From Maribacter cobaltidurans (lineage in GTDB: Bacteria; Bacteroidota; Bacteroidia; Flavobacteriales; Flavobacteriaceae): a DNA stretch of 64,000 nt. Every line of letters begins with the position of its first letter. Positions within the stretch are counted from its first letter, which is position 1. Positions 1 through 8,114 of the stretch are shown here, in pieces. A program made the translations under genes and the position numbers. The stretch spans positions 3,277,001 through 3,341,000 of the forward strand of contig NZ_CP022957.1 of the NCBI RefSeq assembly GCF_002269385.1, read 5' to 3'. The notes below the pieces were generated by a model. The model searched no databases, was not told where the DNA came from, and worked only from the letters and a program-made list of their open reading frames with translations.

Positions 1-80
1 TTTACCTTGTTCATAAGTGCAAGTTCTTATTAATATTTTAGCTTACCTGAGTTTTAACAATACCTTAAAACTTGATGTTC

Positions 81-88
81 TATTTTTG
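81..88 (+). promoter_or_regulatory. Bacteroidota -7 promoter box, S1/P1 nuclease
   Basis: TATTTTTG matches the Bacteroidota -7 consensus TAnnTTTG and lies 14 nt before the ATG at 103. Its last base is the first base of an in-frame GTG at 88, so translation from that GTG is unlikely. No convincing -33 TTTG was found. Confidence 0.5.
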
Positions 89-102
89 TGAAAACAATTT
101 CA

Positions 103-876
103 ATGAAAAAACTTACACTTGTTTTTCTTATTATTTTTCAATTTTCATTCGCTAATGACGATGTATGGTCTAAAACTGGACATCGGGTTATTGGTGATGT
201 TGCCGAGGAATATCTGAGCAGGAGGGCAAAAAAGGCCATTGATAAATTGTTGGACGGACAAAGTTTGGCGGCCGTGTCCAACTTTGGGGACGAAATCAAG
301 GCCGATCGCAAATACAGGGAATTCAGCGCTTGGCACTATGTGAATTTTCCTGCGGACAAAGACTATAAAGATGTAGAGCCAAGTGAATATGGCGATTTGG
401 TCATAGGAATCAACAAATGCATTGAAATAATCACCTCAGAAACAAGCTCCAAGGAAGACAAGGCATTTTACCTGAAATTTTTAGTGCACCTTATTGGGGA
501 TTTGCATCAACCTATGCATATTGGACGGCTCGAAGATAAGGGAGGTAACGATATTCAATTACAATGGTTTGGTAGGGGTAGTAACCTTCACAGAGTTTGG
601 GATGCGAATATGATTGATGATTACGGTATGAGCTTCACGGAACTTTCGAGTTCTTTGCCCAGGCTTTCCAAGAACGAAGTTAAGGCAATTCAAAAGGGTA
701 ATATATATGACTGGATTGAGGAAACGCAAGAGATTACCAATCAGGTCTATGAATCGGTCGAAGTTGGTGAAAAGCTGGCCTATCAATACAGTTATAAATG
801 GTGGGGCACTGTAGAAAATCAGCTTTTAAAGGGAGGAATACGGTTAGCCACTGTTTTGAACGAGATTTTGGGCTAA
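103..876 (+). CDS. S1/P1-type nuclease, secreted
   Basis: Zinc-dependent S1/P1 nuclease (phospholipase C/P1 fold), expected to cut single-stranded DNA or RNA outside the cytoplasm. The product is 257 residues. A signal peptide ends around SFA, and the mature N-terminus carries the family's W-S-K-T-G-H-R signature; this terminal Trp helps bind the zinc cluster. Further zinc-ligand patterns are seen in HLIGDLHQPMH and in GGND...LHRVWD. Length fits the family (about 250-300). I chose the ATG at 103 over the in-frame GTG at 88 because the GTG overlaps the -7 box and the ATG gives a clean signal peptide. It stands alone and converges on the next gene with a 13-nt gap. Function is assigned by family; substrate preference cannot be read from sequence. 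Confidence 0.9.
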   Translation: MKKLTLVFLIIFQFSFANDDVWSKTGHRVIGDVAEEYLSRRAKKAIDKLLDGQSLAAVSNFGDEIKADRKYREFSAWHYVNFPADKDYKDVEPSEYGDLVIGINKCIEIITSETSSKEDKAFYLKFLVHLIGDLHQPMHIGRLEDKGGNDIQLQWFGRGSNLHRVWDANMIDDYGMSFTELSSSLPRLSKNEVKAIQKGNIYDWIEETQEITNQVYESVEVGEKLAYQYSYKWWGTVENQLLKGGIRLATVLNEILG

Positions 877-889
877 CCAAACTTTTGGG

Positions 890-1168
890 TTATCGCTTTG
901 AGATTTTGTTCCCAGAAATATTCCTTTGTCGGGAACATTTAAACCTGCCGGTGATATTCTCCCTTAACTTTCTATGTTTCGTGGTCCTACCCTGTACCCT
1001 TTTTCTCCACATGCGAAAGCTGCTAGGTTTCATCTCCTTTCGCATAATTTCAATAGTTTCCTGTTCACTGATGCCAAATTGAAATGTAATGGCATCAAAT
1101 GGGGTTCTATCTTCCCAAGCCATTTCTATAATTCGGTCCAGTTCCCTTTCTGTAAAGTCTTTAATCAT
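890..1168 (-). CDS. TIGR03643 (DUF2805) family protein
   Basis: A 92-residue basic protein of the TIGR03643/DUF2805 family. The N-terminal half has the family's acidic helix and MAWEDRTPF signature, followed by a helix-turn-helix-like stretch and the SSFRMWRKRVQGR-TKH signature. The Lys/Arg-rich tail suggests nucleic-acid contact, but no function is established. The start is supported by a TATATTTG box 7 nt upstream, leaving almost no leader. It is a single-gene unit converging on the nuclease gene. Confidence 0.8.
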   Translation of the reverse strand: MIKDFTERELDRIIEMAWEDRTPFDAITFQFGISEQETIEIMRKEMKPSSFRMWRKRVQGRTTKHRKLRENITGRFKCSRQRNISGNKISKR

Positions 1169-1175
1169 AGCATTA

Positions 1176-1183
1176 CAAATATA
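1176..1183 (-). promoter_or_regulatory. -7 promoter box of TIGR03643 gene
   Basis: On the minus strand the sequence reads TATATTTG, an exact TAnnTTTG match, and ends 7 nt before the start codon. The mRNA would be leaderless or nearly so. Confidence 0.5.
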
Positions 1184-1310
1184 CGAAGCTTATCATAAAA
1201 GGAGTTTGGCATGACATTTGAAAATGATAGATTAAGAAGGTTTTTGACAAGCAGATTAGTACTAGTGTGCCCTTATACTAAAGATGGTCATGTCTTCAAA
1301 AGGCACAAAA

Positions 1311-1331
1311 AATCGGTTCCCACGGCCGATT
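1311..1331 (-). terminator. Intrinsic terminator, araC-alkB unit
   Basis: AATCGG/CCGATT stem with a 9-nt loop, flanked by A and T runs on both sides. It can act on the minus strand about 120 nt after the AlkB stop. The plus-strand T-run is equally good, but no convincing plus-strand gene precedes it. Confidence 0.5.
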
Positions 1332-1448
1332 TTTTTTATAATAAATACTACAGTTTCTTGACGGATATATGGCTGCGCCCGAGGTGACAGAGAGTTCTGG
1401 TAAATAACAAAAAATCAGAAATAAATTTCTCTTTTGTATTGGTCTAAT

Positions 1449-2048
1449 TTACTTTATCACCCTAAAGGTCAGATTTATTCGTTCCCCGACTTGTTTTGCT
1501 GTTTTTGGAATTTGATGCTTCCACATATGTTGGGTCTCTCCTTGCATCAATAGCAAACTACCATGTTCTAAAACCATTTTATGTTTCAAATGGGTTTTTG
1601 TTTTATGTTTAAAATGAAACATTCTTTCCGCTCCTAAACTTAAGGATGCTATTACGGGATTTCTGCCCAATTCCTTTTCATCATCTGCATGCCAGCCATT
1701 ACTATCTTTACCATCTCTATATAGATTTAGTAAGCAGGTTGTGAAATTATTGGGGTGCTGGGATTCTATTTTATTTTTTAATTCCAATAGAGTTGCCGTA
1801 AAGTGATGTGGCTTCATGGTAATATTGGAGTAGGAGTAGGGCTTGTTGTTGTTCGCGTACAAAGCGGTTAGCCTAGGCTGGACATACACCTTACCAAATA
1901 CTTTAATATCATCCTGCTGCCAGGGTGTTTCCCACCTTAATAATTTAAAGTACGAGTCGGCCTCCTGCTTTTCCATAAAATGAGGATAGTAAATAATATC
2001 GGAATCCGGTAAATCTAAATGATTACCTTCTTTTTGAGTTTTGGACAT
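1449..2048 (-). CDS. AlkB-like 2-oxoglutarate/Fe(II) dioxygenase
   Basis: Member of the AlkB family, which oxidatively removes alkyl groups from DNA or RNA bases using Fe(II) and 2-oxoglutarate. The 199 residues include the iron ligands H120 and D122 (motif W-H-A-D-D-E), H178 (WKHQIP), and the R-x5-R pattern R190...R196 (ERINLTFR) that holds 2-oxoglutarate. Length fits short bacterial AlkB homologues closer to ALKBH2/3 than to E. coli AlkB. Its ATG overlaps the stop of the upstream AraC gene by one base (TAATG), so the two are co-transcribed and likely translationally coupled. A substrate other than alkylated DNA is possible. Confidence 0.9.
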   Translation of the reverse strand: MSKTQKEGNHLDLPDSDIIYYPHFMEKQEADSYFKLLRWETPWQQDDIKVFGKVYVQPRLTALYANNNKPYSYSNITMKPHHFTATLLELKNKIESQHPNNFTTCLLNLYRDGKDSNGWHADDEKELGRNPVIASLSLGAERMFHFKHKTKTHLKHKMVLEHGSLLLMQGETQHMWKHQIPKTAKQVGERINLTFRVIK

Positions 2049-2920
2049 TATACCAAAACCGTTTTCAGTTCATTTCTGTACTCGCTCGGATTTTGACCCG
2101 TAAAAGCCTTAAACGATTTATTAAAATGTGAAAAGTTGTTGAAGCCGCACTCAAAACAGACTTCAGTGATGCTCATAGGTTTCTCCGCCAATAATTTGGA
2201 AGCATGCACCAATCTGTATTCATTTACGAACTGTACAAAGGTCTTATTGGTAATTTTTTTAAAGTATCGGCAGAAAGAAGGTATAGTCATACTTACCATG
2301 GACGATATCTCTTCTAGGGTTATCTCCTCCTTAAAATTGTTCTTGACATGGTTGAAAACAACGTTTATTCTATCGTTGTCCTTTACATCCGTAGCTAAGG
2401 AGAATCCGGTAGCGTTGAGCATCTTCATTTCATCGGAATTACCAAGCTCATTTAAAATATTGAGTATACTTAATAAGCGTTGGAAATCAGTTTGATATTC
2501 CAGCACTTCAATTTTATCACCAATTTTTCTTTTCGTCTTACCGTGAAATGCAATGCCACCACTGGCCGCATCAAAGAGACTTTTGATTTTTTTCATTTCT
2601 GGAATAGTAAAAAAATCAGTTCCCAAAAAATCGAGCTTCATTTGAACTACTGTTTCGCTGGTATTCCCCGTAAGGGCATCGGTGAGTCCACAATGCGGTA
2701 GATTACTTCCTATTAATATAAGGTCCCCATTGGTATAATAGGATACATGACTTCCAATCTGGCGTTTTCCAGACCCACCATTAACATATACCAACTCTAA
2801 TTCCGGATGGTAATGCCATAAATTGTTACGGTTTAGCTTATGCTCATCAAATTTTTGATAGGTAAAGGAATGCCCAAAATCTGGTTCAATGGCTTCAAAA
2901 GCAGGTTTTTGTACAATCAT
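2048..2920 (-). CDS. AraC-family transcriptional regulator with cupin domain
   Basis: A 290-residue regulator. The N-terminal cupin-like sensor (about residues 20-110, with the W-H-Y-H-P-E-L-E-L pattern) is followed by a linker and a C-terminal AraC/XylS double helix-turn-helix (about 185-285). The second HTH has the family pattern ending in CGFNNFSHFNKSFK and a downstream G-x-x-P-S-E-Y-R. This class usually senses small sugars or related ligands, but the ligand here is unknown. It leads a two-gene unit with the AlkB gene and faces a secreted-protein gene across a 309-nt gap. That gap holds repeats that look like its operator, so self-regulation is plausible. Confidence 0.9.
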   Translation of the reverse strand: MIVQKPAFEAIEPDFGHSFTYQKFDEHKLNRNNLWHYHPELELVYVNGGSGKRQIGSHVSYYTNGDLILIGSNLPHCGLTDALTGNTSETVVQMKLDFLGTDFFTIPEMKKIKSLFDAASGGIAFHGKTKRKIGDKIEVLEYQTDFQRLLSILNILNELGNSDEMKMLNATGFSLATDVKDNDRINVVFNHVKNNFKEEITLEEISSMVSMTIPSFCRYFKKITNKTFVQFVNEYRLVHASKLLAEKPMSITEVCFECGFNNFSHFNKSFKAFTGQNPSEYRNELKTVLV

Positions 2921-3066
2921 CTTTTATGTTTTTGCTCGATGAACGAGGGTTCTATGTTTATCCACAGAAGCATAAACTAATATTATAGGACTTTTACTAT
3001 CTATTTGTTCGTCATATAATAGTTTACACATGTAAAATTAGATAACCTTTTTTGCTGGTTACTCTG

Positions 3067-3074
3067 CAAAATTA
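3067..3074 (-). promoter_or_regulatory. -7 promoter box of araC-type gene
   Basis: TAATTTTG on the minus strand, an exact TAnnTTTG match. It lies just inside the TTGGTAAAA repeats and gives a leader of about 140 nt before the AraC start at 2920. Confidence 0.4.
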
Positions 3075-3090
3075 ACCTAAATATGTGGAA

Positions 3091-3132
3091 TTTTACCATA
3101 CCCTTGGTAAAAAGTTGGCAAGGTTGGTAAAA
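3091..3132. repeat. TTTTACC/GGTAAAA repeats, candidate AraC operator
   Basis: The 309-nt gap between two divergent genes contains TTGGTAAAA twice (3104-3112 and 3124-3132), exactly 20 bp apart, with a partial copy TTGGCAA between them at 3115. The inverted half TTTTACC at 3091-3097 forms a palindrome with the first copy. AraC proteins bind direct repeats about two helical turns apart, so this fits an operator for the adjacent regulator. No other feature was seen in the gap. Confidence 0.45.
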
Positions 3133-3229
3133 TAGAACATAAATTGGAAAAATACGATGTAGTGGGCGCTAGATATCGGGTGTAAGTTTGTAGTGTAAAT
3201 TATTAATTAATCCTTTAAAGTAATTTATT

Positions 3230-3814
3230 ATGAAAAACATTGTAAAAATCACAACCCTAGTTGCCTTTATGTTTGCTACAGTAGCGGGTATGGCAAGAGA
3301 ACCTAAACTGGATGTTACCACTTTGGGTGATTCAAAAAGTATATTGTTAACCATGGATGCATCATCCCAAGGAGTAACGGTACAGCTTTTAGATTCGGAT
3401 AGTAATAGTATTTATTTCGAAAAAATGTCCAACGGTAGTTTCAGTAAAAAACTGAACCTAAAGGACTTAAAATCTGGAAAATACTATTTGACAACCGATA
3501 ATGGTTTAAAAAATAGTGTGTATACTATTTTTTTGGATAGCAGGGATGCAAAGATTATCGATTTTAAAGAAGATATAAAGCCTTTTTTTAGAAAAAACGA
3601 AAACAGGGTTTTTATGAACTTCTTGAACTTGGACAAATCGGAAATAACTTTGAAAGTCTATGACCAAAACTATAGATTGGTCTTTTCCGAAACCGTAACC
3701 AATGAACTAATTGTAGAGAAAGCTTTCAATTTTGAGGGTGCATATCCTGGAAGTTATATGGTAGTGGTATCGGATGCCGAAAATACCTATAGAGAAGAAT
3801 TTGTTGTTAATTAA
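3230..3814 (+). CDS. Secreted protein of unknown function
   Basis: A 194-residue protein with a clear signal peptide (hydrophobic stretch at residues 6-21, ending GMA). The rest is rich in short beta-strand patterns with alternating polar and hydrophobic residues, resembling two immunoglobulin-like or carboxypeptidase-regulatory-like beta domains (about 28-105 and 120-194). No cysteines or catalytic motif are visible, and I do not recognise a named family. It faces the AraC regulator across the repeat-bearing gap and could be controlled by it. A strong terminator follows. Confidence 0.7.
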   Translation: MKNIVKITTLVAFMFATVAGMAREPKLDVTTLGDSKSILLTMDASSQGVTVQLLDSDSNSIYFEKMSNGSFSKKLNLKDLKSGKYYLTTDNGLKNSVYTIFLDSRDAKIIDFKEDIKPFFRKNENRVFMNFLNLDKSEITLKVYDQNYRLVFSETVTNELIVEKAFNFEGAYPGSYMVVVSDAENTYREEFVVN

Positions 3815-3836
3815 GTTGGTTTAAGTTAATTTCAAG

Positions 3837-3862
3837 AAAAGGAGGCTGGAGAGCCTCCTTTT
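3837..3862 (+). terminator. Intrinsic terminator
   Basis: AAAAGGAGGCT/AGCCTCCTTTT stem with a 4-nt loop, 22 nt after the secreted-protein stop. The A-run on the left lets it also serve the convergent DoxX-MOSC unit. Confidence 0.8.
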
Positions 3863-3868
3863 CGCTTT

Positions 3869-4234
3869 TTATAATGTAATGTATTGGTAGGCCCAATACA
3901 TAAGAATGAATTGTAACGGAATACGTAATAGCAACAACCATTTTGGAAGACCTGCCGCTTCTGTTTCTCCCTTAAGCATATTAAAGTGAACCAATAAAAA
4001 AACGAACAGCATTGCTATGATACCATAAATAGCGATATTTTTTGTTTCTTGAAAACAAAGGGCAATACCTAAAACAATTTCAAAGACTCCGCTCAAGGGC
4101 ACCAAAAAATTATGATAAGGAATGTATCTTGGCATTATCCTAAGGTATATTTTAGGTTTGATAAAATGCATAATACCGGCGAATACATAAATTATCGCCA
4201 TTAGGTATAAGTGCCATGGATAGTCTAATGTCAT
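3869..4234 (-). CDS. DoxX-like integral membrane protein
   Basis: A 121-residue protein with four predicted membrane helices (about residues 5-22, 44-62, 66-84 and 98-118). It has the DoxX/MauE-type arrangement, including the G-x-x-H-F motif after helix 1 and the PLSG-x-x-E motif at helix 2. Some family members act in redox or thiosulfate metabolism, but no specific role is shown here. Its ATG overlaps the stop of the upstream MOSC gene (ATGA), indicating one operon. Confidence 0.75.
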   Translation of the reverse strand: MTLDYPWHLYLMAIIYVFAGIMHFIKPKIYLRIMPRYIPYHNFLVPLSGVFEIVLGIALCFQETKNIAIYGIIAMLFVFLLVHFNMLKGETEAAGLPKWLLLLRIPLQFILMYWAYQYITL

Positions 4235-4869
4235 TTTATATATTTTAAAAACCTATCCTTTTTATATTGGGGCACGGCCACATTGTCCATGAATTTTTTT
4301 AAAAGTCCTTGTGGTTTTTCCCTTAAGAACATAAGCTCGTAAAACTCTTGGACGGTAAGTGTATTTTTGGATAACTCTACCAATTTAAATTCATCACCTA
4401 CAGCAACTTCCCCTTCCTCTAAAATTTTAACATAGGTTCCAGGACGGTTTTGATCGATAAACTGCTTTAAAACTTCTTGGGTCCCAAAACGTATTCCCAA
4501 TTTATAACAAGGTTCCCTAGGCTGTGAGACTTGTACCAAGGCATTTCCTATACTATAGATATTGCCTACACGAATTTTGGATTCATCCAAATGGCCCACC
4601 GTTAAATTTTCCCCGAACATGCCCCAATTCCAATCGAGGTTAGGATATTTTCCCTTCCAAAATGGATATTGATCTTTGTCAAAAAGATAACATGCCTTGT
4701 TTTCGCCGCCATGGTGGACCCTGTCTATCACCGTGTCTTTCTTAACATCACCCTTAGTCAAAAATAATTTATCATCCGTAGGATATTTAAAAATACCGGT
4801 TTGTTCTTCCTTACCGTTCCAAATAAATGTTTTGGGTTTGTTGCAAATATTGGTGGAGATGACCTTCAT
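4231..4869 (-). CDS. MOSC domain protein (YiiM-like)
   Basis: A 212-residue MOSC-domain protein of the YiiM type. MOSC domains bind the molybdenum cofactor and act in sulfur transfer or N-hydroxylated-base reduction. Visible hallmarks are D-R-V-H-H-G-G-E-N-K-A (about residues 45-55), FGENLTV, and the conserved cysteine in QPREPCYKLG. Its C-terminal part matches the short extension seen in YiiM proteins. I start at MKVIST (4869); an in-frame ATG seven codons earlier runs into the preceding terminator hairpin. It overlaps the DoxX gene by 4 nt. The substrate is unknown. Confidence 0.85.
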   Translation of the reverse strand: MKVISTNICNKPKTFIWNGKEEQTGIFKYPTDDKLFLTKGDVKKDTVIDRVHHGGENKACYLFDKDQYPFWKGKYPNLDWNWGMFGENLTVGHLDESKIRVGNIYSIGNALVQVSQPREPCYKLGIRFGTQEVLKQFIDQNRPGTYVKILEEGEVAVGDEFKLVELSKNTLTVQEFYELMFLREKPQGLLKKFMDNVAVPQYKKDRFLKYIK

Positions 4870-4882
4870 ATTATAAAAATAG

Positions 4883-4910
4883 AAAACCACTATGAGAGCA
4901 CAGTGGTTTT
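4883..4910 (-). terminator. Intrinsic terminator of DUF6249 gene
   Basis: AAAACCACT/AGTGGTTTT stem on the minus strand with a T-rich tail, about 28 nt downstream of the DUF6249 stop. It separates that gene from the MOSC gene. Confidence 0.6.
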
Positions 4911-4937
4911 AACTATAAATTTCGGATTACAAAACTT

Positions 4938-5291
4938 CTAATCTTCTTTGTCCAATCTTTTGGTGAGGAAAAAGCCTATTAATAGTCCAGTACCTGCCAT
5001 AAGGAAAATAGATCCTGGCATGGCAATTTCAGTATCTACATTTAAAGAACTATCCAAAATACCTCCAATCATAATCCCAGCACCGATTCCCATGAGCAAT
5101 AGGGCTAAATTTAAAACTAGAATTTTCCAAAAGGGAGCCGCCTTTTCCCTTTTACCTCGTACAAAAATACTTGCATCTGCTCCTTTATCTATTAATGCCA
5201 ACCGTTCCTTGTTCCGAGTGGAGAAAAATAAGTAACTAATACCGAAAACTACTATAAATAAGCTGATAAAAACGAATACTGGTCCTTCCAT
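4938..5291 (-). CDS. DUF6249-like membrane protein
   Basis: A 117-residue protein with three predicted membrane helices (about residues 4-23, 54-76 and 89-108). After the first helix comes a short cytoplasmic stretch with N-K-E-R-L-A-L-I-D-K-G-A-D, typical of the DUF6249 family. These proteins often sit beside sigma factors in Bacteroidota. Here an ECF sigma gene starts divergently 132 nt away, so the two may share regulation. No biochemical function is known. Confidence 0.65.
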   Translation of the reverse strand: MEGPVFVFISLFIVVFGISYLFFSTRNKERLALIDKGADASIFVRGKREKAAPFWKILVLNLALLLMGIGAGIMIGGILDSSLNVDTEIAMPGSIFLMAGTGLLIGFFLTKRLDKED

Positions 5292-5423
5292 TTTAATTGT
5301 TTTTTAATTGATAAATAAACTGTTTGCATCTTTGACGATATAAAATCTTGGCAGGTTACAATTTTTTTAATTTTTCTTATCTATTGTAACCTTTTGCATA
5401 AAGTTCTCGTCAAATGTTTAGTA

Positions 5424-6014
5424 ATGAGCAAAGACAAAGACCAACCTATAATTGTGCTTGCCCAAAATGGCAACATGTCCGCTTACGAGAAATTAGTGGA
5501 TAGATACAAGCATATGGTTTTTACCTTGGCCTTACGAATAGTAGGAAATAGGGAAGATGCAGAAGAGGTAGCCCAGGACACCTTTTTAAAGGTATATAGT
5601 GCTTTACCAACCTTTAAGGGGGACTCCAAATTTTCTACTTGGTTATATAAAATAGCCTATAGAAAGGGATTGGATTTCCTTAAAAAACAAAATAAGCATC
5701 CGGTAACAAGTAGTTTGGATGTACATTTTAAACCCGTTTCCCGTTTGGTTACGGAAGCATGGAATACATTGGAAACAAAGGAAAGAAGAAGAACGGTAAA
5801 AAAGGCCATAGAAAAACTGGAAGCAGATGACGGTATCCTTATTACCCTATTTTATTTTGAAGAGCTTTCTTTAATGGAAATTTCGGAAATTACAGATATG
5901 GAAGCAAATACTGTTAAGGTTAAACTTTTTAGGGCTAGGAAAAAATTAGCCGATATTTTAAGAAATTCGTTGGAACCTGAAACAATTCAAGGTTATGAAA
6001 GAGCAAGAAAATAA
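5424..6014 (+). CDS. ECF-type RNA polymerase sigma factor
   Basis: A 196-residue extracytoplasmic-function sigma factor. Region 2 (about residues 20-85) includes A-E-E-V-A-Q-D-T-F and FSTWLYKIAYR; region 4 (about 125-185) has the helix-turn-helix ending VKVKLFRARKKL. I chose ATG 5424 (MSKDKDQ) over an in-frame TTG ten codons upstream, because that TTG lies in an AT-rich promoter-like stretch. The end overlaps the next gene by 20 nt, typical of a sigma/anti-sigma pair. The signal it answers is unknown. Confidence 0.9.
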   Translation: MSKDKDQPIIVLAQNGNMSAYEKLVDRYKHMVFTLALRIVGNREDAEEVAQDTFLKVYSALPTFKGDSKFSTWLYKIAYRKGLDFLKKQNKHPVTSSLDVHFKPVSRLVTEAWNTLETKERRRTVKKAIEKLEADDGILITLFYFEELSLMEISEITDMEANTVKVKLFRARKKLADILRNSLEPETIQGYERARK

Positions 6015-6411
6015 GGAATTGGAGTTTTTTGTTAAAACAGCCATGAAGGATTTGGAACTGGATAAAGTTCCATCCAATTTTAACGACAGACTAATTGATA
6101 CACTAAGGCAGTCCGAAAAAATAAAAATACGCCCTCAACCCTTAATATCAAAAACTACATGGTGGGTGTTGGCCATACTGTTCTCGGTCTTGATGTATGT
6201 AGGAAGTTTTATACTCGATGTAAATCAGGACTTTTGGTTGCTATCTTTAAAGTATAATACCATTGGTACTATGGATTGGCTGGATTTTAGCTTGGATGGT
6301 TTTAAATTGACTACTACTACCTATTATGCTTTGTTGGGCCTCATTGTTTTTACCTTTTTCCAAGTACTGATTTTAAGACAATATTTTTCAAAGCGAAGGG
6401 TGATTCTTTAG
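5995..6411 (+). CDS. Probable membrane anti-sigma factor
   Basis: A 138-residue protein with a cytoplasmic N-terminal segment of about 55 residues and two membrane helices (about 57-76 and 110-130). It overlaps the ECF sigma gene by 20 nt, the usual arrangement for a membrane-bound anti-sigma partner. The N-terminus lacks the zinc-binding HxxxCxxC motif of ZAS-type anti-sigmas. The role is therefore inferred from position, size and topology rather than from a recognised domain. Confidence 0.6.
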   Translation: MKEQENKELEFFVKTAMKDLELDKVPSNFNDRLIDTLRQSEKIKIRPQPLISKTTWWVLAILFSVLMYVGSFILDVNQDFWLLSLKYNTIGTMDWLDFSLDGFKLTTTTYYALLGLIVFTFFQVLILRQYFSKRRVIL

Positions 6412-6470
6412 TGTGAACGTTTGGATTTAGGTGTAACTTCTATTTAAAATTTATTGTTACATTTAAATTC

Positions 6471-8069
6471 ATGATATTTATCTCCTTTATACTTTTTACG
6501 GGGTTTGTCGCTTTTTACGCGACCTACCAGCTACGTAAGGATCAATTGAGTACCAAGGACGGGTACTTTTTGGGCGGGCGTTCCTTGACCGGAATTGTTA
6601 TAGCCGGATCTCTACTGCTTACCAATATTTCCACGGAACATTTAGTGGGAATGAATGGCTCCTCCTATAGAAATGGGGCTATTATTATTGCTTGGGAGGT
6701 GACTTCAGCACTGGCCTTGGTCATTGGAGCCTTGTATTTTGCACCAAGGTATTTGAAAATGGGACTGACCACTATCCCAGAATTTTTGGAAAAACGTTTT
6801 GATGGTCTCACACGAACCCTGGTGGCGTTACTCCTTATAATTTCATTCGTAGCCACTTTATTGCCCATTGTTCTTTATACCGGAGCACTTAACATCGAGG
6901 CAATTTTTGATATCTCCAACCTTTTGAACATTAGTAAATCCCAAGGTATTTGGGTCACCATTTTGATAGTGGGAACTATTGGTGCCATTTATGCCATTTT
7001 TGGAGGATTAAAAATGGTAGCGTATACGGATACGATCAACGGATTTGGTCTTTTGGTAGCCGGACTCCTGGTACCCATTTTAGCTTTATTGAGTATTGGT
7101 AATGGAAACTTGTTTCATGGTTTGGGCGAGGTTTTTGAGAATAGTCCGGAGAAGTTCAATGTAATAAGCCACGAATCTGGAGTGGGGGAAGGGGCAAGGT
7201 CTGCCATTCTGCCTTTTGAAGTTTTGTTTACTGGTCTCATGGTCAACCAAATTTATTTTTGGACCATGCACCAATCCATTATCCAAAGGGTTTTGGGTGC
7301 GGTAAGTTTGAAAGAGGCGCAAAAAGGGCTATTGTTTACCGGTCTTCTTAAAATACTGGTTCCCTTGATCATTGTTTTACCTGGACTGATCGCCTTCTAC
7401 TACTTTGGTGAATCGTTCTATGATAATCCAGATAGCGTTTATCCGGAATTGGTAAAGAAAGTAATGCCCTTTTGGCTCACCGGTTTTTTTGTGGCCGTGA
7501 TGATGGGTGCCATCTTAAGTACCTTCAACAGTGCACTCAACAGTGCGGCTACCGTTTTTAGTTTGGGCATTTACAAAAGGTACATATCCAAAGAATCCAG
7601 TAATCAAAAACTGGTTAGAATAGGTAAATGGACCTCCTTTTTATTGGCTGTTTTTGCCATAGGTATAGCTCCTTTTGTGGCAAATGCCCCAGACGGGCTC
7701 TATCAACTTTTACAGCAATTGAACGGCATTTTCTTTATACCCATAGCCAGTGTCATTACTGCAGGTTTTCTTTTCCCTAAAGTATCGGCCTTTGGAGCAA
7801 AGGTGGGCCTTGGTTTTGGTCTTGTTTTCTATGTATTGTTGTATTATGTACTTGAAGTAAACTTGCATTTTGTTCATATTTGGGGCATTGAGTTTGTTCT
7901 TAATATTGGAATCATGCATCTCGCCTCCATGTACCGGCCCACCAAGGAAAGGTTCTCCATACAAGATGCCAATGTTCTGGATTTGAAACCCTGGAAATAC
8001 GCTAAACCTTTTAGCCTATTTTTGGTCCTGTTCACGGTTATTTTATATTTTGTATTGGGAAATGTCTAG
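6471..8069 (+). CDS. Sodium:solute symporter, SLC5/SSS family (inositol?)
   Basis: A 532-residue SSS/SLC5-family transporter with about 14 membrane helices. Signature stretches are GYFLGGRSLTG near the N-terminus, GLKMVAYTDT in the middle, and FNSALNSAAT near the sodium site in TM8. It resembles the sugar/inositol branch (SGLT-like). It lies 45 nt upstream of a myo-inositol oxygenase gene on the same strand with a terminator only after the second gene. Uptake of myo-inositol is therefore the best guess, but this rests on context; glucose or another polyol is possible. Confidence 0.85.
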   Translation: MIFISFILFTGFVAFYATYQLRKDQLSTKDGYFLGGRSLTGIVIAGSLLLTNISTEHLVGMNGSSYRNGAIIIAWEVTSALALVIGALYFAPRYLKMGLTTIPEFLEKRFDGLTRTLVALLLIISFVATLLPIVLYTGALNIEAIFDISNLLNISKSQGIWVTILIVGTIGAIYAIFGGLKMVAYTDTINGFGLLVAGLLVPILALLSIGNGNLFHGLGEVFENSPEKFNVISHESGVGEGARSAILPFEVLFTGLMVNQIYFWTMHQSIIQRVLGAVSLKEAQKGLLFTGLLKILVPLIIVLPGLIAFYYFGESFYDNPDSVYPELVKKVMPFWLTGFFVAVMMGAILSTFNSALNSAATVFSLGIYKRYISKESSNQKLVRIGKWTSFLLAVFAIGIAPFVANAPDGLYQLLQQLNGIFFIPIASVITAGFLFPKVSAFGAKVGLGFGLVFYVLLYYVLEVNLHFVHIWGIEFVLNIGIMHLASMYRPTKERFSIQDANVLDLKPWKYAKPFSLFLVLFTVILYFVLGNV

Positions 8070-8114
8070 AATTCAGTAATTTGTAAGTCATAAAAAGAGA
8101 TATCAGTAAAACCG

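Noticed and set aside
798..1198. Plus-strand frames opposite the TIGR03643 gene
   Set aside because: They are antisense to a recognised gene and have no signature of their own.
1211..1387. 58-codon plus-strand frame (M-T-F-E-N-D-R...) preceded by AGGAG
   Set aside because: It runs through a bidirectional terminator hairpin, has no recognisable domain, and Shine-Dalgarno-like sequences carry little weight in this phylum.
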